The notes under the pieces were generated by a model. It was given only the letters and a program-made list of their open reading frames with translations. It searched no databases and was not told the DNA's origin. Below are positions 50,578 through 62,001 of a DNA stretch of 64,000 nt, one piece after another. This DNA is from Brachynemurus nebulosus. Lineage: Eukaryota > Arthropoda > Insecta > Neuroptera > Myrmeleontidae. The stretch covers positions 169,357,498-169,421,497 of the forward strand of contig JAPWDM010000001.1 in assembly GCA_035578155.1 (NCBI GenBank), in the 5' to 3' direction. The first letter of the stretch is position 1. Each line of letters begins with the position of its first letter. A program made the position numbers and the translations under genes.

Positions 50578-50645
50578 TGTGAGTGACCTGGATTTGAACA
50601 CAGATGCCAGACGAGAATTATACCGCTGACAATGAGCTAATTTGA
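50578..50645 (-). pseudogene. tRNA-Gly-like fragment or SINE head
   Basis: On the minus strand TAGCTCATTGTCAGCGGTAT, then AATTCTCGTCTGGCAT and GTTCAAATCC, resemble the D arm, anticodon arm and T arm (B box) of tRNA-Gly (known form GTGGTATAATTCTCGCCTGCC). The anticodon 3' half and variable region are shortened, and the acceptor stem does not pair. It could be a pseudogene or the tRNA-derived head of a SINE. Confidence 0.45.
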
Positions 50646-51246
50646 GGAGTCTAATTACAACTATGCACGTATCTATAAACCATGATAAAAATGTAAAATT
50701 TGACTGCCTGTAACTTCTAAAGTTATGGATCAAAATTCTCCGAAATAATTTTAATTGATAGTTTTACATACCAGCAATTTCCTCAGATTCCTTGGATTTC
50801 AAATTTCTTTTTTTGACTTTTGTAACTTTTAATGTTACCAACCAAAATTACTTGAGATAATTTTAATAGAGAAATGACCACTTTGAGGCTCTATATTTCG
50901 TAAACAAGAGTTCAAAATAAAAAATGGTGAAATAAACCTCAGTTTGGTTTAAGAGCTCTTTCCAGTGATATCCAACACAATGTGGAACGTGAAAAAAATT
51001 TGCATCTCTATTTTCCAATCCGTGAAAGTACTTCAAGATGATAAGTGATATGTTTTAGGAAACTCTAAAAAGAAAAAGGATTTAAATGACGTTTTTTAAA
51101 GACGAGTTTAAAGACTCGTGTCTTTTATGATTTTTCACTGACGATATTTTCTACAGTCTTAGTGGAAAGTGGGTGGTTAGTGGAAAGTTCTGCGTCTTGT
51201 GAAGAGAGCGCAAAACGTGTATTTGCCGAGGACTCTAATTGCCGAA
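50646..51246. other. AT-rich sequence, no gene recognised
   Basis: Nothing identified beyond short direct repeats (TGGAAAGT at 51171 and 51180). Confidence 0.45.
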
Positions 51247-51295
51247 CGACAAAGTATTACTTTTCGCTTTAAAGCGGAAGAGTAATACTTTGTCG
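51247..51295. repeat. 49 bp near-perfect palindrome
   Basis: CGACAAAGTATTACTTTTCG and its inverse flank a TTTAAA centre, with two mismatches. It may be the inner part of a larger element reaching about 51790, where TGCCG/CGGCA words appear in opposite orientation (51224, 51772). Confidence 0.75.
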
Positions 51296-52488
51296 CTCGC
51301 TCAACGTATATTTAATTACAAATCGGGTAGGCGTTGTTTATATTTTCTATATGGCAACAAATAAACAGATTCTAAATTAATTATTATTTTTATCGTAATC
51401 AAGTGAAATATTAATTTTATTAAATTTCAAAATAACTACAAAATATTAATTAAAAATAATAAATAACTATAATTAATAAATACAAAGAATAAAAAATTTA
51501 AAATAAATTACACATATATGACGGAAATATGTAATAGTGACAGTGATTTCTCAAGTACACCTTCAGATGTTTCTGAAGCTGCAAAAATTATAACATTAAA
51601 GTAAATATTAACGTCCATTATTATTTTTTCAACTATCTTTTAAATAAAAAATATATTTTATGAAATTGTTGAAAAAATTTTGTGCGTAATTTGAGTAGAA
51701 AATAACATTGCCGCTGTCATGAGATTGACGCACTCCGCCTGGTGGCGTCGCGCGTCAACATTCTCAATCGAGCGGCAATACACAAATGACTATTCCATAT
51801 TATTTTAACATAATTGATTCCGGATATTCAATTACGACTCCCCCAACAGTGAGGAATCTCCTGTATATATTTTCACAAATACAATTATAGATACGTTCGC
51901 TTGGATAACAGAATGCGTATCTATTTGCACCATTTAAGATACTTAATATGTATATCTATATGTATGTATAGTACATTATACGTACTATAACAATGGTTTA
52001 ATTATTAAAATAATGTAATGAACGGAAAATATTATCACAATGTGAATGTAGTCGTACGCATCTTTGTAATGTTTGCTTGGCTCATAATAACAAGTTATAC
52101 ATACATATAAATAATATTTCTTAGAATTATATTGAAATCATACATTCCTTCCTAAATACATACACATTCGTATAGGGTTTGAATCAGTAATTTTCCTTTA
52201 AGCTGCGCAGTTGATATCATCTGAATACTGTTTTTTAAACAATGGAGAAGTATCGTAGTGTGTATAATGTAATATGTAGTTACATTTAACTGAAACATAA
52301 ACCAAAACTAATAAATTGGTGAAACAATTTTTGGAATCCATTAACAAATAATAGAGAAATAGAAGATCAAAGTTTAAGGCACAATGATAGATTTTCAATT
52401 CGCCTGTGACGTCAAACATCCGCACAATCGGACACCGAGTGTCTTTTATACAATATTTTTTTTTTAATTTTAATTATATTAAATTACT
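51296..52488. other. AT-rich sequence; GC-rich inverted words at 51710-51775
   Basis: TTGCCGCTGTCATGAGATTG at 51708 and an inverse-like CAATCGAGCGGCAA at 51764 form an imperfect hairpin around GGTGGCGTCGCGCG. Otherwise nothing was recognised. Confidence 0.45.
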
Positions 52489-52489
52489 A

Positions 52490-53894
52490 GACCGAGCGTT
52501 GACCGTCAAAAGTCTTACGTCATAAAACACAAGAAAATTTCTGTTAGAAAATTAAAGATTAGCAAAAAAGTAACACAATGCACTAGGGTTGCCTAATCCA
52601 AACTGGGCAATAAGGTCAAAAATTTAACAGTTTTATCAAGCTTTGACAGTTTTCTTAATTTATGAAATACAAAGGAAAAATAATCAAAAATGTAGTAGAT
52701 TACTATAGCAATTATTCAATTTAATTGATTTAAAAAAAAAAATACAATTCAGTAATTTATTTTTTTACCTATAACTACATACAGATAAATATTTTTACAT
52801 CTTTGATTTCCTTATGATTTTATAGTCACAATAGGTTTGTATATAGGAATGTAAATATATATACAAAATGATTCACACTAACAGTTGATTAAAATTTTAC
52901 AGTATATACGAATAATTATAGCACATTTTTCAAATTTTATTTTATTTTATAGATGCATATACATATCACCATACATACTTACTTATGCTTCCTTTATACT
53001 TCCTCCAATAAATTACTCTTCTTCTGGTGCAGTCGGGTAAAAATACTGACACCTCGAGCACTTAATTAAACAGATTTTAATCGTATGATTATGTATTGTT
53101 TAAAAGATCGAATTTTCATTTCAGTATGTGGGAAATAATTTTGTTATATTTACAAATGTAAAATCATGAAATCATAATGAATAAATAAAATTTGATGAAA
53201 CGCTTTTATTAGTTGACATTCTGAAGCCTATACGTCTGTTGACTAATAACAACCTGTCCGTCGTACCGCAATTGCATCAACTTATCGTACAGAATGCGGT
53301 GTGGCTTTTTTAAATGACCACGTCCCGTTGTGGTCAAATCTTATGAAAGCCACGACGCGAATTTCGCGTTGTGGTCTTTTTGAGTTAGCCACAACGCGTT
53401 GTGGCTGTTTTTATAAGTCCCACAACACGAATTTTGCGTTGTGGATGATTTTAAATGACCACAACGCGTTGTGGTCGTTTTTTTCGCTCAATGACCGATT
53501 TCGATCTTTGACGGTAACATATATATTTACATTCCTATATACAAACCTATTGTGACTATAAAATCATAAGGAAATCAAAGATGTAAAAATATTTATCTGT
53601 ATGTAGTTATAGGTAAAAAAATAAATTACTGAATTGTATTTTTTTTTTTTAAATCAATTAAATTGAATAATTGCTATAGTAATCTACTACATTTTTGATT
53701 ATTTTTCCTTTGTATTTCATAAATTAAGAAAACTGTCAAAGCTTGATAAAACTGTTAAATTTTTGACCTTATTGCCCAGTTTGGATTAGGCAACCCTAGT
53801 GCATTATGTTACTTTTTTGCTAATCTTTAATTTTCTAACAGAAATTTTCTTGTGTTTTATGACTTAAGACTTTTGACGGTCAACGCTCGGTCTT
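52490..53894. mobile_element. Foldback element with ~375 bp nearly identical arms
   Basis: AGACCGAGCGTTGACCGTCA at 52490 is inverted at 53875-53894. The arms run inward to about 52865 and 53515 with very few differences (the right arm carries ACTTAAGAC where the left has GTCTTACGTC; homopolymer A/T lengths differ). The 650 bp loop holds the palindrome array 53294-53476. Flanks give a possible short TAC duplication only. No coding; the high arm identity suggests recent origin or gene conversion. Confidence 0.88.
53294..53476. repeat. Array of five alternating 16 and 25 bp palindromes, ~70 bp period
   Basis: Cores at 53318-53333 (CCACGTCCCGTTGTGG), 53350-53374 (25 bases with AATTT centre), 53389-53404 (CCACAACGCGTTGTGG), 53420-53444 (25 bases with AATTTT centre) and 53459-53474 (CCACAACGCGTTGTGG), plus a half site at 53294. 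Start spacings are 32, 39, 31 and 39 bases. Spacers are AT-rich and related (TTTTAAATGA at 53308 and 53450). The open frame 53301-53555 merely translates this array. Confidence 0.9.
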
Positions 53895-55829
53895 TACCAT
53901 GGATTTAATATTTTTTTAAAACTAGGTTTTTATTATATATTTATAAATCTTCAAAAGTACAAAAAATGACATTTCAAAACGTCAAAATATTAAATTTGTG
54001 AAAGATAAAAGATTCAAAATAGTCGAATCCATTTTGGCGACGCAAAGATTACGCGAGCCGCGAGCGCTCCTGGTTTTTTAAATTAGAAGCTGTATCAAGT
54101 AAAAATTTTTGTGTACGTTTAATTGTCGATAGAAAAATGTACTATACAAATTATGCGCGGATTACTAGATTTTATATCACCCATTAATCGTATGCGTATA
54201 TTTTTACTTGATGCTAGTTCTAATTTTACCGCCAATTTACCAAATTTTCCAAATTTACCAATTTTTTTTTAGTTCATAAAAAAAAATTGGTAAATTTCTC
54301 CATTAGGAAAGTCACTAGACGGTTGGTCAAATTTTTCTTTGTCTGACCCAGGTAAATTAAACTAAACTCAAGTGAATAAATCTATATTATATAAATTGTG
54401 TGCCGAAATATAGTTTCGTTTTTATTCGTTTCTCCCCAAGCAGTATTTTTAAAATTTTTAAGAACTCTCACTTAAAAACTACTAGACCATTTTATTTTAA
54501 CATTTCTACGAAATATACTCTATATTATTACTTTCTATGTGAAATTAAGTTTTATGCCAATATCCAAACAAAAGGATTTCTTTAAATACAAGAATAGACG
54601 AAAATTTTTTCATGAAAATTTAATTTTTTTTTAAAAAAGTCGTACATATTTTCAATTTTTTAGTTTTATTAAACTTTTGGCTTTACCAACTTTCTACGTA
54701 TGTTAGCAACGTGAGTTCTTTTTTAATTTTTCAGCTAAAATTACGGCTGCTTGAGTTTCCGCCATGTAGAAATTTGCGGAATGACACACATTTCAATGAA
54801 AAATTCCTGAAGCCACAATTTTTATATATATTGAAACAAAAAAAATATAATTTCAAACTTTAAGATCATAGGGAATAAAATGCCAAATCCTTGTTAAAAA
54901 AATTTCTGAAATAGTCTTTATTTTCGCCTGTCTAAAAGGGGTTGAAGTTATTCCCGTCAAATATATATTTTCCGGTGTACGTATGTAATTAGTGAAAATG
55001 TTTGTGAACATTTTCATCTTTTGCAAAATCATTGATAATTAATTTAGTTTCCGTCTTTTGTTTTCTCGAAATCGGCAAATTAATTTGACGAAGCCATTCA
55101 TTCATTAAATAAAAGAGGAGAAATGAAAGCAGAGTAGAAAATATAAAAGCAACGTTTTAAAAGTTTTATGAAAATATGAAAATGTTCGCTAATTAAAAAA
55201 AAATATTTTAATATCCTGTGAAAAACATTCAGTTATTTTGTTATGGAGATTAAGGACCATGGTTAGCATCAATTTTATAAAACCAGAAAAATATAATAAA
55301 TAATAAATGAGTTTTAAATAAAATATAATTATTTGAATGTTCTGAATTGGGAAATTGAATCCTTCTGGAACATTTTGTTAAAGAATTAAATGTAAAAGTA
55401 TTTTTTTTTTTTTTTGTTCAAAACAATATTGTGCCTTTAAACCTTCGTACCTAAAGGTGTCAAATAATGCTTCTCAATCACTGGTTTGTAGAAAAATGTG
55501 TGAATTATAATAAATTACAAAAATGAATTAAAAAAAATTTTTTTGGTTATAAAAAGACCAATTCTTGGGATTTATACTCGAATTTATATGAACTGAAAAT
55601 GATTCATACATAAATAATGCACATAAATTTATGTATTAGGCAAGCTGGTAATATAGATATCTCTCACAAGATCCGCTATTTAATATATTGAAAAAGGATA
55701 GTAGAAATTATAATAACTTTTATATGACAAAATTTCATTTTTACATTCGGTATGAGTCATTTTCATTTAATATTTTGCCTATAATTTTCTTACTTACGAA
55801 GTATGATAGCACACGTTTAGCATAATACA
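53895..55829. other. AT-rich sequence; 20 bp hairpin at 54251-54297
   Basis: AAATTTACCAATTTTTTTTT (54251-54270) and its inverse (54278-54297) are separated by 7 bases. The frame at 54400-54585 has no domain. No gene was recognised. Confidence 0.5.
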
Positions 55830-56230
55830 GCAAAACCAAAAGTTGTTGTTAAAAAAAAAGAAAATGGCGGAGCTAACTTTATGGACATATGGTTGATCAA
55901 ATGGTCGGTAAACGACATTTTATATTACACGTATTAATGTTATCTAAATAATGACGGAAACGATTTCGGACTACAAGAATTTTATTTAAAATTAAATAAT
56001 TGCTTATAAATATTTCTGCAATGTATAAGAGAGTGTCGATATATTTATCTGAATTACACTGTAGACCAAATGGTGGGAAAGCGACACTTCATATTACACG
56101 ACATTTTATTTAAAATTGTAGAATTGACTTTAGATATTTCTGTAATGCTTAAGAAATTGTCGATATTTATCTAAATTCCATAATACACGAAGTGGTCGGA
56201 AAACGACATTTCATATTACAATATGCTTAC
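55830..56230 (+). repeat. Tandem repeat, period ~130-160 bp, related to 48960-49340
   Basis: AAAATGGCGGAGCTAACTTTA at 55861 matches the unit at 49017. The phrase (C/G)GGnAAnCGACAnTTnATATTACA then recurs at about 55905, 56075 and 56195, and TATTTCTG(C/T)AATG at 56009 and 56138. Confidence 0.6.
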
Positions 56231-56357
56231 GTATAAGTATACTAAATTACTGTAAACACAAAATAACTACACTTTTGGCTCGTTGTAAGCAACAATAAAA
56301 AAGATTGAAATAGAATCATATATCTTACTTTTTTTAAATAATAAAATTGTATACCAT

Positions 56358-56803
56358 GTGAGTTTTTTGAGAGTTGCCATTTTTATTACAGCTAAATTTG
56401 TATGATAGAAATGGTACTGGAAAAGATTCTTTTCTTGAATGTAATAGAAATGTAACCAACCAGAACACTATCGGTTGAAGTGGCCTCAAGTAAATATGCG
56501 TGTTTTTACCACCTAACTGATAAATTAAAGAAAAATTCAAAAATTAAACTTGAGTAAAAAAAATTTTCTTTCCTCATTTATGTTGTAAATTAATACATTT
56601 GATCAGTTTTATCGAAAAATTAATGTACAGACTCATTTAAAAATCTATAAGTTTGTATCATAGCTCGAAAACCATAAGAGCTATAAAGCTCCTGACTATA
56701 GCAATCGGTTGCCCCCGTCGATATCTACAACTCTTATTTGAACAACTTTTCGATTAAATCAACGGTTTGGCTGTCATAAAAATGGCAAGTCTCAAAAAAC
56801 TCA

Positions 56804-56804
<1 letters not shown>
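56358..56804 (-). mobile_element. 447 bp MITE with GTGAGTTTTT ends, copy 2
   Basis: GTGAGTTTTTTGAGAGTTGC at 56358 and CTCAAAAAACTCAC ending at 56804. Same family as 36397-36847 in the opposite orientation. Its right end leads directly into a TA tract. The minus frame 56334-56540 lies in it and is not a gene. Confidence 0.8.

Positions 56805-56806
<2 letters not shown>

Positions 56807-56870
<64 letters not shown>
56807..56870. repeat. (TA)n tract, left of the 2.06 kb element
   Basis: About 31 TA units between two transposons. Confidence 0.9.
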
Positions 56871-56872
<2 letters not shown>

Positions 56873-58926
56873 CTGCTCTAGTATTGGTTTGTTCTATCTC
56901 CACTTTTCAAAAAAATTGAGTTTGATACATTTTTGAACTCAGCAATTTTTTCTCTACCATTTTCTAGTTTCAAAATGCCAATATTACGTTTATAAATATG
57001 TTTTTTCTAGTATTATTTTGTACTATCTCCACCGATTTCACAAAAATTTATTATTGGATTGTACTAACTCACATTTTTTGTGGCACATAGAACAAACCTA
57101 TACTTAAATTTTAGATTTTAAAAAATTTTAGTATTGGTGTGTTCCATATCCCATAAAAAGGTCTCTTATATTGCATGAATAATGTAGATATGTTTATTTT
57201 TCATTAAGATATTGTAATGGTTGCAAGCCATTATAACTTAAGTTATTTACTGTATTATAATTTCTTACTATGCAATCTTCTATTGTGTTAAAACTTGTGT
57301 ATAAATGATGAAGGCATTAAAAATGTTTATGGAAAGTCATCCACAAATTAAAAACAAGTTCTCATAAATTCTCTAAAAGTTGCCATAGCAAAGTTCAATA
57401 CATTATTATATTTTAAATTTTACATGTAAAAATCTTAATTTATTTAGAAATCTAAGTTTATTCAGAAATATTAATTTAATAAAAGATCAAAACAAAAAAT
57501 TGAAATTATCCAATTAACATTTAAGGGTTTTTTTTTATTTTCATAAAATTGCAAATTTGTATAAAAATTTTGATTATATGAAGTTTTCGATAATTAAACT
57601 TTAATATGTATAAAACGAGATAAACCAATGCTTATATACGCTTAAGTGATGAATATACACGGAAAAACCGTATTCCTATCCGAATTCGGACGACCGAATC
57701 TATTAAATGATAACTTTACTTCTTTATTTCTTGAAAAACTAACTGTAATCGAAACGAAGTCACAGGTATCCAGATTCTAGAGACAATTAGAGATAAATCA
57801 ATGTTCAACTATATGCTACCAGTAGAAACTCGTTTTTTTGAACATCTTTTTAAAAACGTTACATTAAAATAGTAATCGGTTTCTAGTTAATTATTTTTAT
57901 ACAATTCTTAACGCGATATTTCCCAAAAAGTTCTTGCTTATGTTTCAATTTACTTCCACACATAGAAAATAAGTTTGTGTTAATTTTCTTTAAATTTTGT
58001 TAACGTAGTTGCTCTAAGATAGTCAGCTACAAAAGTATATCTCAAAATAAAAATTTTCTTTTATCAAAAATTTAATAATGTATTAATATTCTTCAGTGAT
58101 TATATTTGTAGACCACTTGTTTGTTTTTTAATTTCCGCGCACTTATGTTGTAGCAATATAAAAACATTATTGAAAAAGCGTTGTAAAATGATGTTCCTAA
58201 ATTATATTTAAAAACGGCATGGTGAATAATTTTTATTTCTTATTAAATATGGTTTGTAACATTGTATTTTATAATATATTAAATTTTTATCAAATTCCTT
58301 TGACCCGTTTTCATTTTATTCAAAAGAAAAAAAATAGAGTTTTCCCTTAAGAGCCCGTGTTAAAATTTCATAACTATGAAATCGTTTTTATCAAAATTGG
58401 GGTGGTCATTTTTTTTTTTTCGGTAAGGGCTCGAATTATTGGTATTAAATTAAATAAATATCTAGAGAATTTTGGTTAAAATCCTATTAAAAAATCGTTT
58501 TATCGACCAACTACCTTAAATCAAACACAGAATAAATTTTTTTTAAGCTAAAGTTATTTTATGTGTTACAATTTTCCCATTCCTATATGTAACAGACGGA
58601 AAAAATAATCTTGTTTTGTTCTATATCCACGCTTATAGTACAAACCAAGAATTATAAACTGAAAGTACAAAACAATACTAAGGGAATATGGATCTATAGT
58701 TCAATTTTTGCAATCATGAGAATATTAATTATCATTTTACTCCGAAATTCGAGGTCAGATTTCTATGAAATTGAATTGTATGACAACTAACTTATTTACA
58801 AGTAAAAAATTATTTTCTATTTGGTAATAAAATGTAAAATAAATAAGATATGAATTTTTAAACTTTCAAACCGCAATATCTCAAAAGTAGAAAAAGTGGA
58901 TATAGAACAGACCAATACTAGAGCAG

Positions 58927-58928
<2 letters not shown>
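56871..58928. mobile_element. 2.06 kb TA-flanked element with repeated internal copies of its terminal motif
   Basis: CGCTGCTCTAGTATTGGTTT at 56871 and the inverse of CGCTGCTCTAGTATTGGTCT ending at 58928 are terminal inverted repeats of about 38 bp (two or three mismatches), with TA tracts on both sides. The motif AGTATTGGTTTGTTCTATCT recurs in degenerate form at 57008 and 57129, inverted at 57080-57104, and on the right side near 58610, 58636 and 58665. The interior has no coding frame. TA flanks suggest Tc1/mariner-type mobilisation, but the family is not recognised. Confidence 0.8.

Positions 58929-58999
<71 letters not shown>
58929..58999. repeat. (TA)n tract, right of the 2.06 kb element
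   Basis: About 35 TA units directly after the right terminal repeat. Confidence 0.9.
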
Positions 59000-59001
<2 letters not shown>

Positions 59002-59695
59002 TTGCTTACGAGTTAAAAGAGTATTTCAAATTCTTGTAAATTCATATTAATCTTTTATTTTGCGGGCCGCGATTTACTCGCAGATTATATTTGTAAATAA
59101 TATTGAAGACTGAGCCAACCTTGCAATAATCTAACACTTACAGGTTATTATTTTGTGAACGTGAATTATAGTTTGTGGGAGGTACCTATATGATATTGTA
59201 GATATTGTATGTATGTACCGTGGTATATATCACTACCATGGTTTTGTATGTGTGTGGTGGAAGTTCGAGTGTGTTGTCGATAAAATCCATATTGATTAAA
59301 ATGTGAGTGAGAATGGTTCTTGGTACTACAAGGAAGCCTTACGTACGTACGTTTTATACACATACACACGCTATAAAACAGGTCAAGTGTTCATCAATTC
59401 ATTTTACTTATCCTACAGCGTATAACCGTGTACCCGTCTGCTTGCCTGTTCATCATTCTACACTAACCTCTCATAGTACCGGGTAGAAAATTTGGAAAGA
59501 GTAACTAACGGTCAATTTCTTGTTAAGTAACGACGATACAACACGTAATGACCACATGTCATTAACATTAATTGATATTATTTTCATTAAATAACAATCA
59601 TACATAATTATTTACAAATTTGTTGTTTCAATTCAGTATAATTTTATTGATATTGAATATTATATGAGAAACTGAATGACACTAAATATTTTGAT
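59000..59695. other. Non-coding, no feature recognised
   Basis: The frame at 59166-59369 (minus) is His-rich from a TG-rich stretch and is not convincing. Confidence 0.5.
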
Positions 59696-59699
59696 TTAA

Positions 59700-60655
59700 C
59701 CCTAGAATCATACGTACTCGTCAAAATGACGAACGAACGTTTCTACCTGCTCCAATACTACAACTTGTCGTTGTCTGCTTGCTGTGAAACTCCTGTTATC
59801 TAATTTATTTGTTATTATAACACAGCAAATGTATAAATTTTGTTTATAGTTGCTGTTGTTTCGTTTGTATTGAAATAGTGTGACGGCCACACAATGATCA
59901 CACACGCCCATCTAATGAACAGAACCGACCCCACTATATGTGAACTCTGCAATACCCGACACACAGTAGAGCACCTGTTAATCCATTGCCCAAAGTATCA
60001 GCTCCAACGCCAAACCATCGGACTTCCATCAACGCTGGAACAAACATTAAGCGATAATCCCGAAACAATAAACAAACTATTCAAATTCTTAGATGCTACC
60101 AAAATAATAGGAACAATTTAAAATTCATAACTAAACAAATCATGTCATTACCACAAATGTAAATTTAAATCCTATGCCGTGTATATGACCAAGCAGTCGA
60201 AAACACAGCCTAAAATAGGGAGCATTCGAAACGCACCTACCAAAGTGTCTTGATCTTACTTTTAAAAACATTACACTTATCAGGAAATCAGGAAATAACT
60301 GCATATCTACGGGAATATTTGTGAACGAGAATTTTCAAATTCTGTAAAGTCACACATGTCCATCGACTCCTAATAGTTCATAAATTAATTATTTGAAAGA
60401 CATGTCTTATGATACAATTGATGTATTTATCTATTCTTTAATTTTTATAATAAAAATATGCTTTGATAAAAAAATTAAAAAAATTAATAAATATTTATAT
60501 TAAAAAATTTTTCCAAATCCAATTTGTGTAAACATTTTGTTCGCTTTAGTAGTTTTTTGCCAATAAACTTTAAAACTCTCCGCAAAAAGTCCATTTGTCA
60601 CAATGACTCCGATGTATGATTAACGTTTCTCGTAGACCAACGTATGACTCTAGGG
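59700..60655 (+). mobile_element. piggyBac-type non-autonomous element, copy 2, carrying a LINE fragment
   Basis: TTAA at 59696-59699 and 60656-60659 flank CCCTAGAATCATACGT and its inverse-like ACGTATGACTCTAGGG. Both flanking parts align with copy 1 at 28025-28941 (inverted), for example CCTGCTCCAATACTACAACT (59747) and AACGTTTCTCGTAGACCAAC (60622). The middle differs: about 59882-60280 replaces the copy 1 interior and contains a LINE C-terminal coding fragment. Confidence 0.88.
59882..60121 (+). pseudogene. 5'-truncated non-LTR retrotransposon ORF2 C-terminus
   Basis: The frame from 59882 (DGHTMITHAHLMNRTDP) ends at TAA 60119-60121. It contains CELCNTRHTVEHLLIHCPKY, the Cys-Cys-His-Cys cluster (C-x2-C, then H-x4-C) that follows the RNase H region in Jockey/I/R1-type LINEs, with the usual GHT...THAHL lead. 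Everything upstream (endonuclease, reverse transcriptase) is absent, as in common 5' truncation. The 3' UTR-like ATCCTATGCCGTGTATATGA follows at 60169. It sits inside the piggyBac-type element. Confidence 0.8.
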
Positions 60656-60723
60656 TTAATTCTACATCATTTGAGGAAAGAAATCTATTGAAAATGTCTT
60701 ATTAATTGAAAGAAAGTCATTAA

Positions 60724-61593
60724 GGGGGCCACTAGTGTAACCGTCTGAAAAAAGGTGATTTTTTGGAATTTTTTTTAAAGAAAACTACTGTATGGAATGT
60801 TTTAATATTTTAAGAAGATATTCGTTTATGTATAATAATAAAAATTGAAATTTTAGTGAGTTATTCGCGATCTCCCAAGGCTCCTCCCATCCTCCCACTG
60901 CTGCAGTTATAGCGACTTTCACAGTGCCTGAAATCAAAAAAACCAAAAAGTCTATTAAACTAGAAGGTAAGGCTCGTGCCATGAACCTCACTCGAAAAAA
61001 AAAGTTGAAATTTAACAAAATGGCGGACTTTTTTTAAAAAAAGTTTCAAATTTTGCGCGAAAATTTGATGATTTTTGGCTTGCAAAAATTGCATTTTTTA
61101 TTCGATCGGAAAACTGGAGGTTCATGGAACGAAGAAATATAGGTATACAAAAGAAGCTGCAATAAGAATTAAGTCGACTGGATGGTTTGTCTTCGAGTTA
61201 TAACTGCAGCAAATTTAAAAAATGTAGTTTTTCTTTACCTTACCATTTAGTTTTAAACACTGAGAATTTTTACTAAAATTATTTAAGATATACTCACTAT
61301 AACGGTCATAATAAAACTAGATGAGTCGTTTAAATGTGCCAGGGTCTAGCTACTCCACAACATGTGACTGTCAGTAACGTCCAGAAACTCCCGAACTATC
61401 AACAACTTTCATACATTTCTCAATACCTCAAAGTTAACAATGAAAATCAGAATCCGCTCTTCAGATTGCTGTAACTCAAAAACTGTTTGAGATATGCACT
61501 TGAAATTTTAGTATGTTATTTTTAAAGGTATAAACTATCAAAATATGCAAAAAAATTTCCAATTTTTTCAAAGTGTCACACTAGTGGCCCCCC
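60724..61593. mobile_element. TTAA-flanked element with CACTAGTG ends, copy 3
   Basis: TTAA at 60720-60723 and 61594-61597; ends GGGGGCCACTAGTGTAAC and GTCACACTAGTGGCCCCCC. It aligns to copies 1 and 2 over its whole 870 bp. The minus frame 60785-61018 is part of it. It lies only about 60 bp from the piggyBac-type copy 2. Confidence 0.82.
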
Positions 61594-61872
61594 TTAAATA
61601 AATCAATAATATCCTGAAAAATCTGTCGATTCCTCATGTTCTGATTGCCAAATTCTAGGAAATATTAAACGGTTAATAATTCAACAAACAGTTAACGTTT
61701 CACGAGTACTGAATAAATTCACTTGTTCTAAAAGTTCTTTCCGACAATGTAATTCTATCGAAAAAATGTTATTTTAGCGTCATCTAAAATAATATAAAAG
61801 GAAGGTAGGTATAGTATAAAATCTGTATTTAGCAGTAATTTTTCTATGAAAACTATCGACGTGGCTCCGCTG

Positions 61873-62001
61873 TAGCCAAAGTAGTAAGATTGCAGTGGTT
61901 CTGTACCAAAAGTGGTAAGGTCACAATATAGTTCTGTACTAAAAGTAGTAAAGTCACAGTAGTTCTACATCAAAAGTAGTAAGGTTGCAGTGGTTCTAAA
62001 C
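61873..62001 (+). repeat. ~32 bp tandem repeat, four copies
   Basis: Units of the form CAAAAGTAGTAAGGTTGCAG plus TGGTTCTGTAC start near 61874, 61905, 61938 and 61969, with about 10-20% differences between units. Confidence 0.85.

Noticed and set aside
53294..53476. CRISPR-like regular repeats
   Set aside because: Repeats are themselves palindromes with alternating length and AT-rich related spacers; only five units, in an animal-type genome with no cas genes.
53301..53555. 84-codon frame with repeated peptide units
   Set aside because: The repeated peptide follows from the palindromic DNA array; no start context or known domain.
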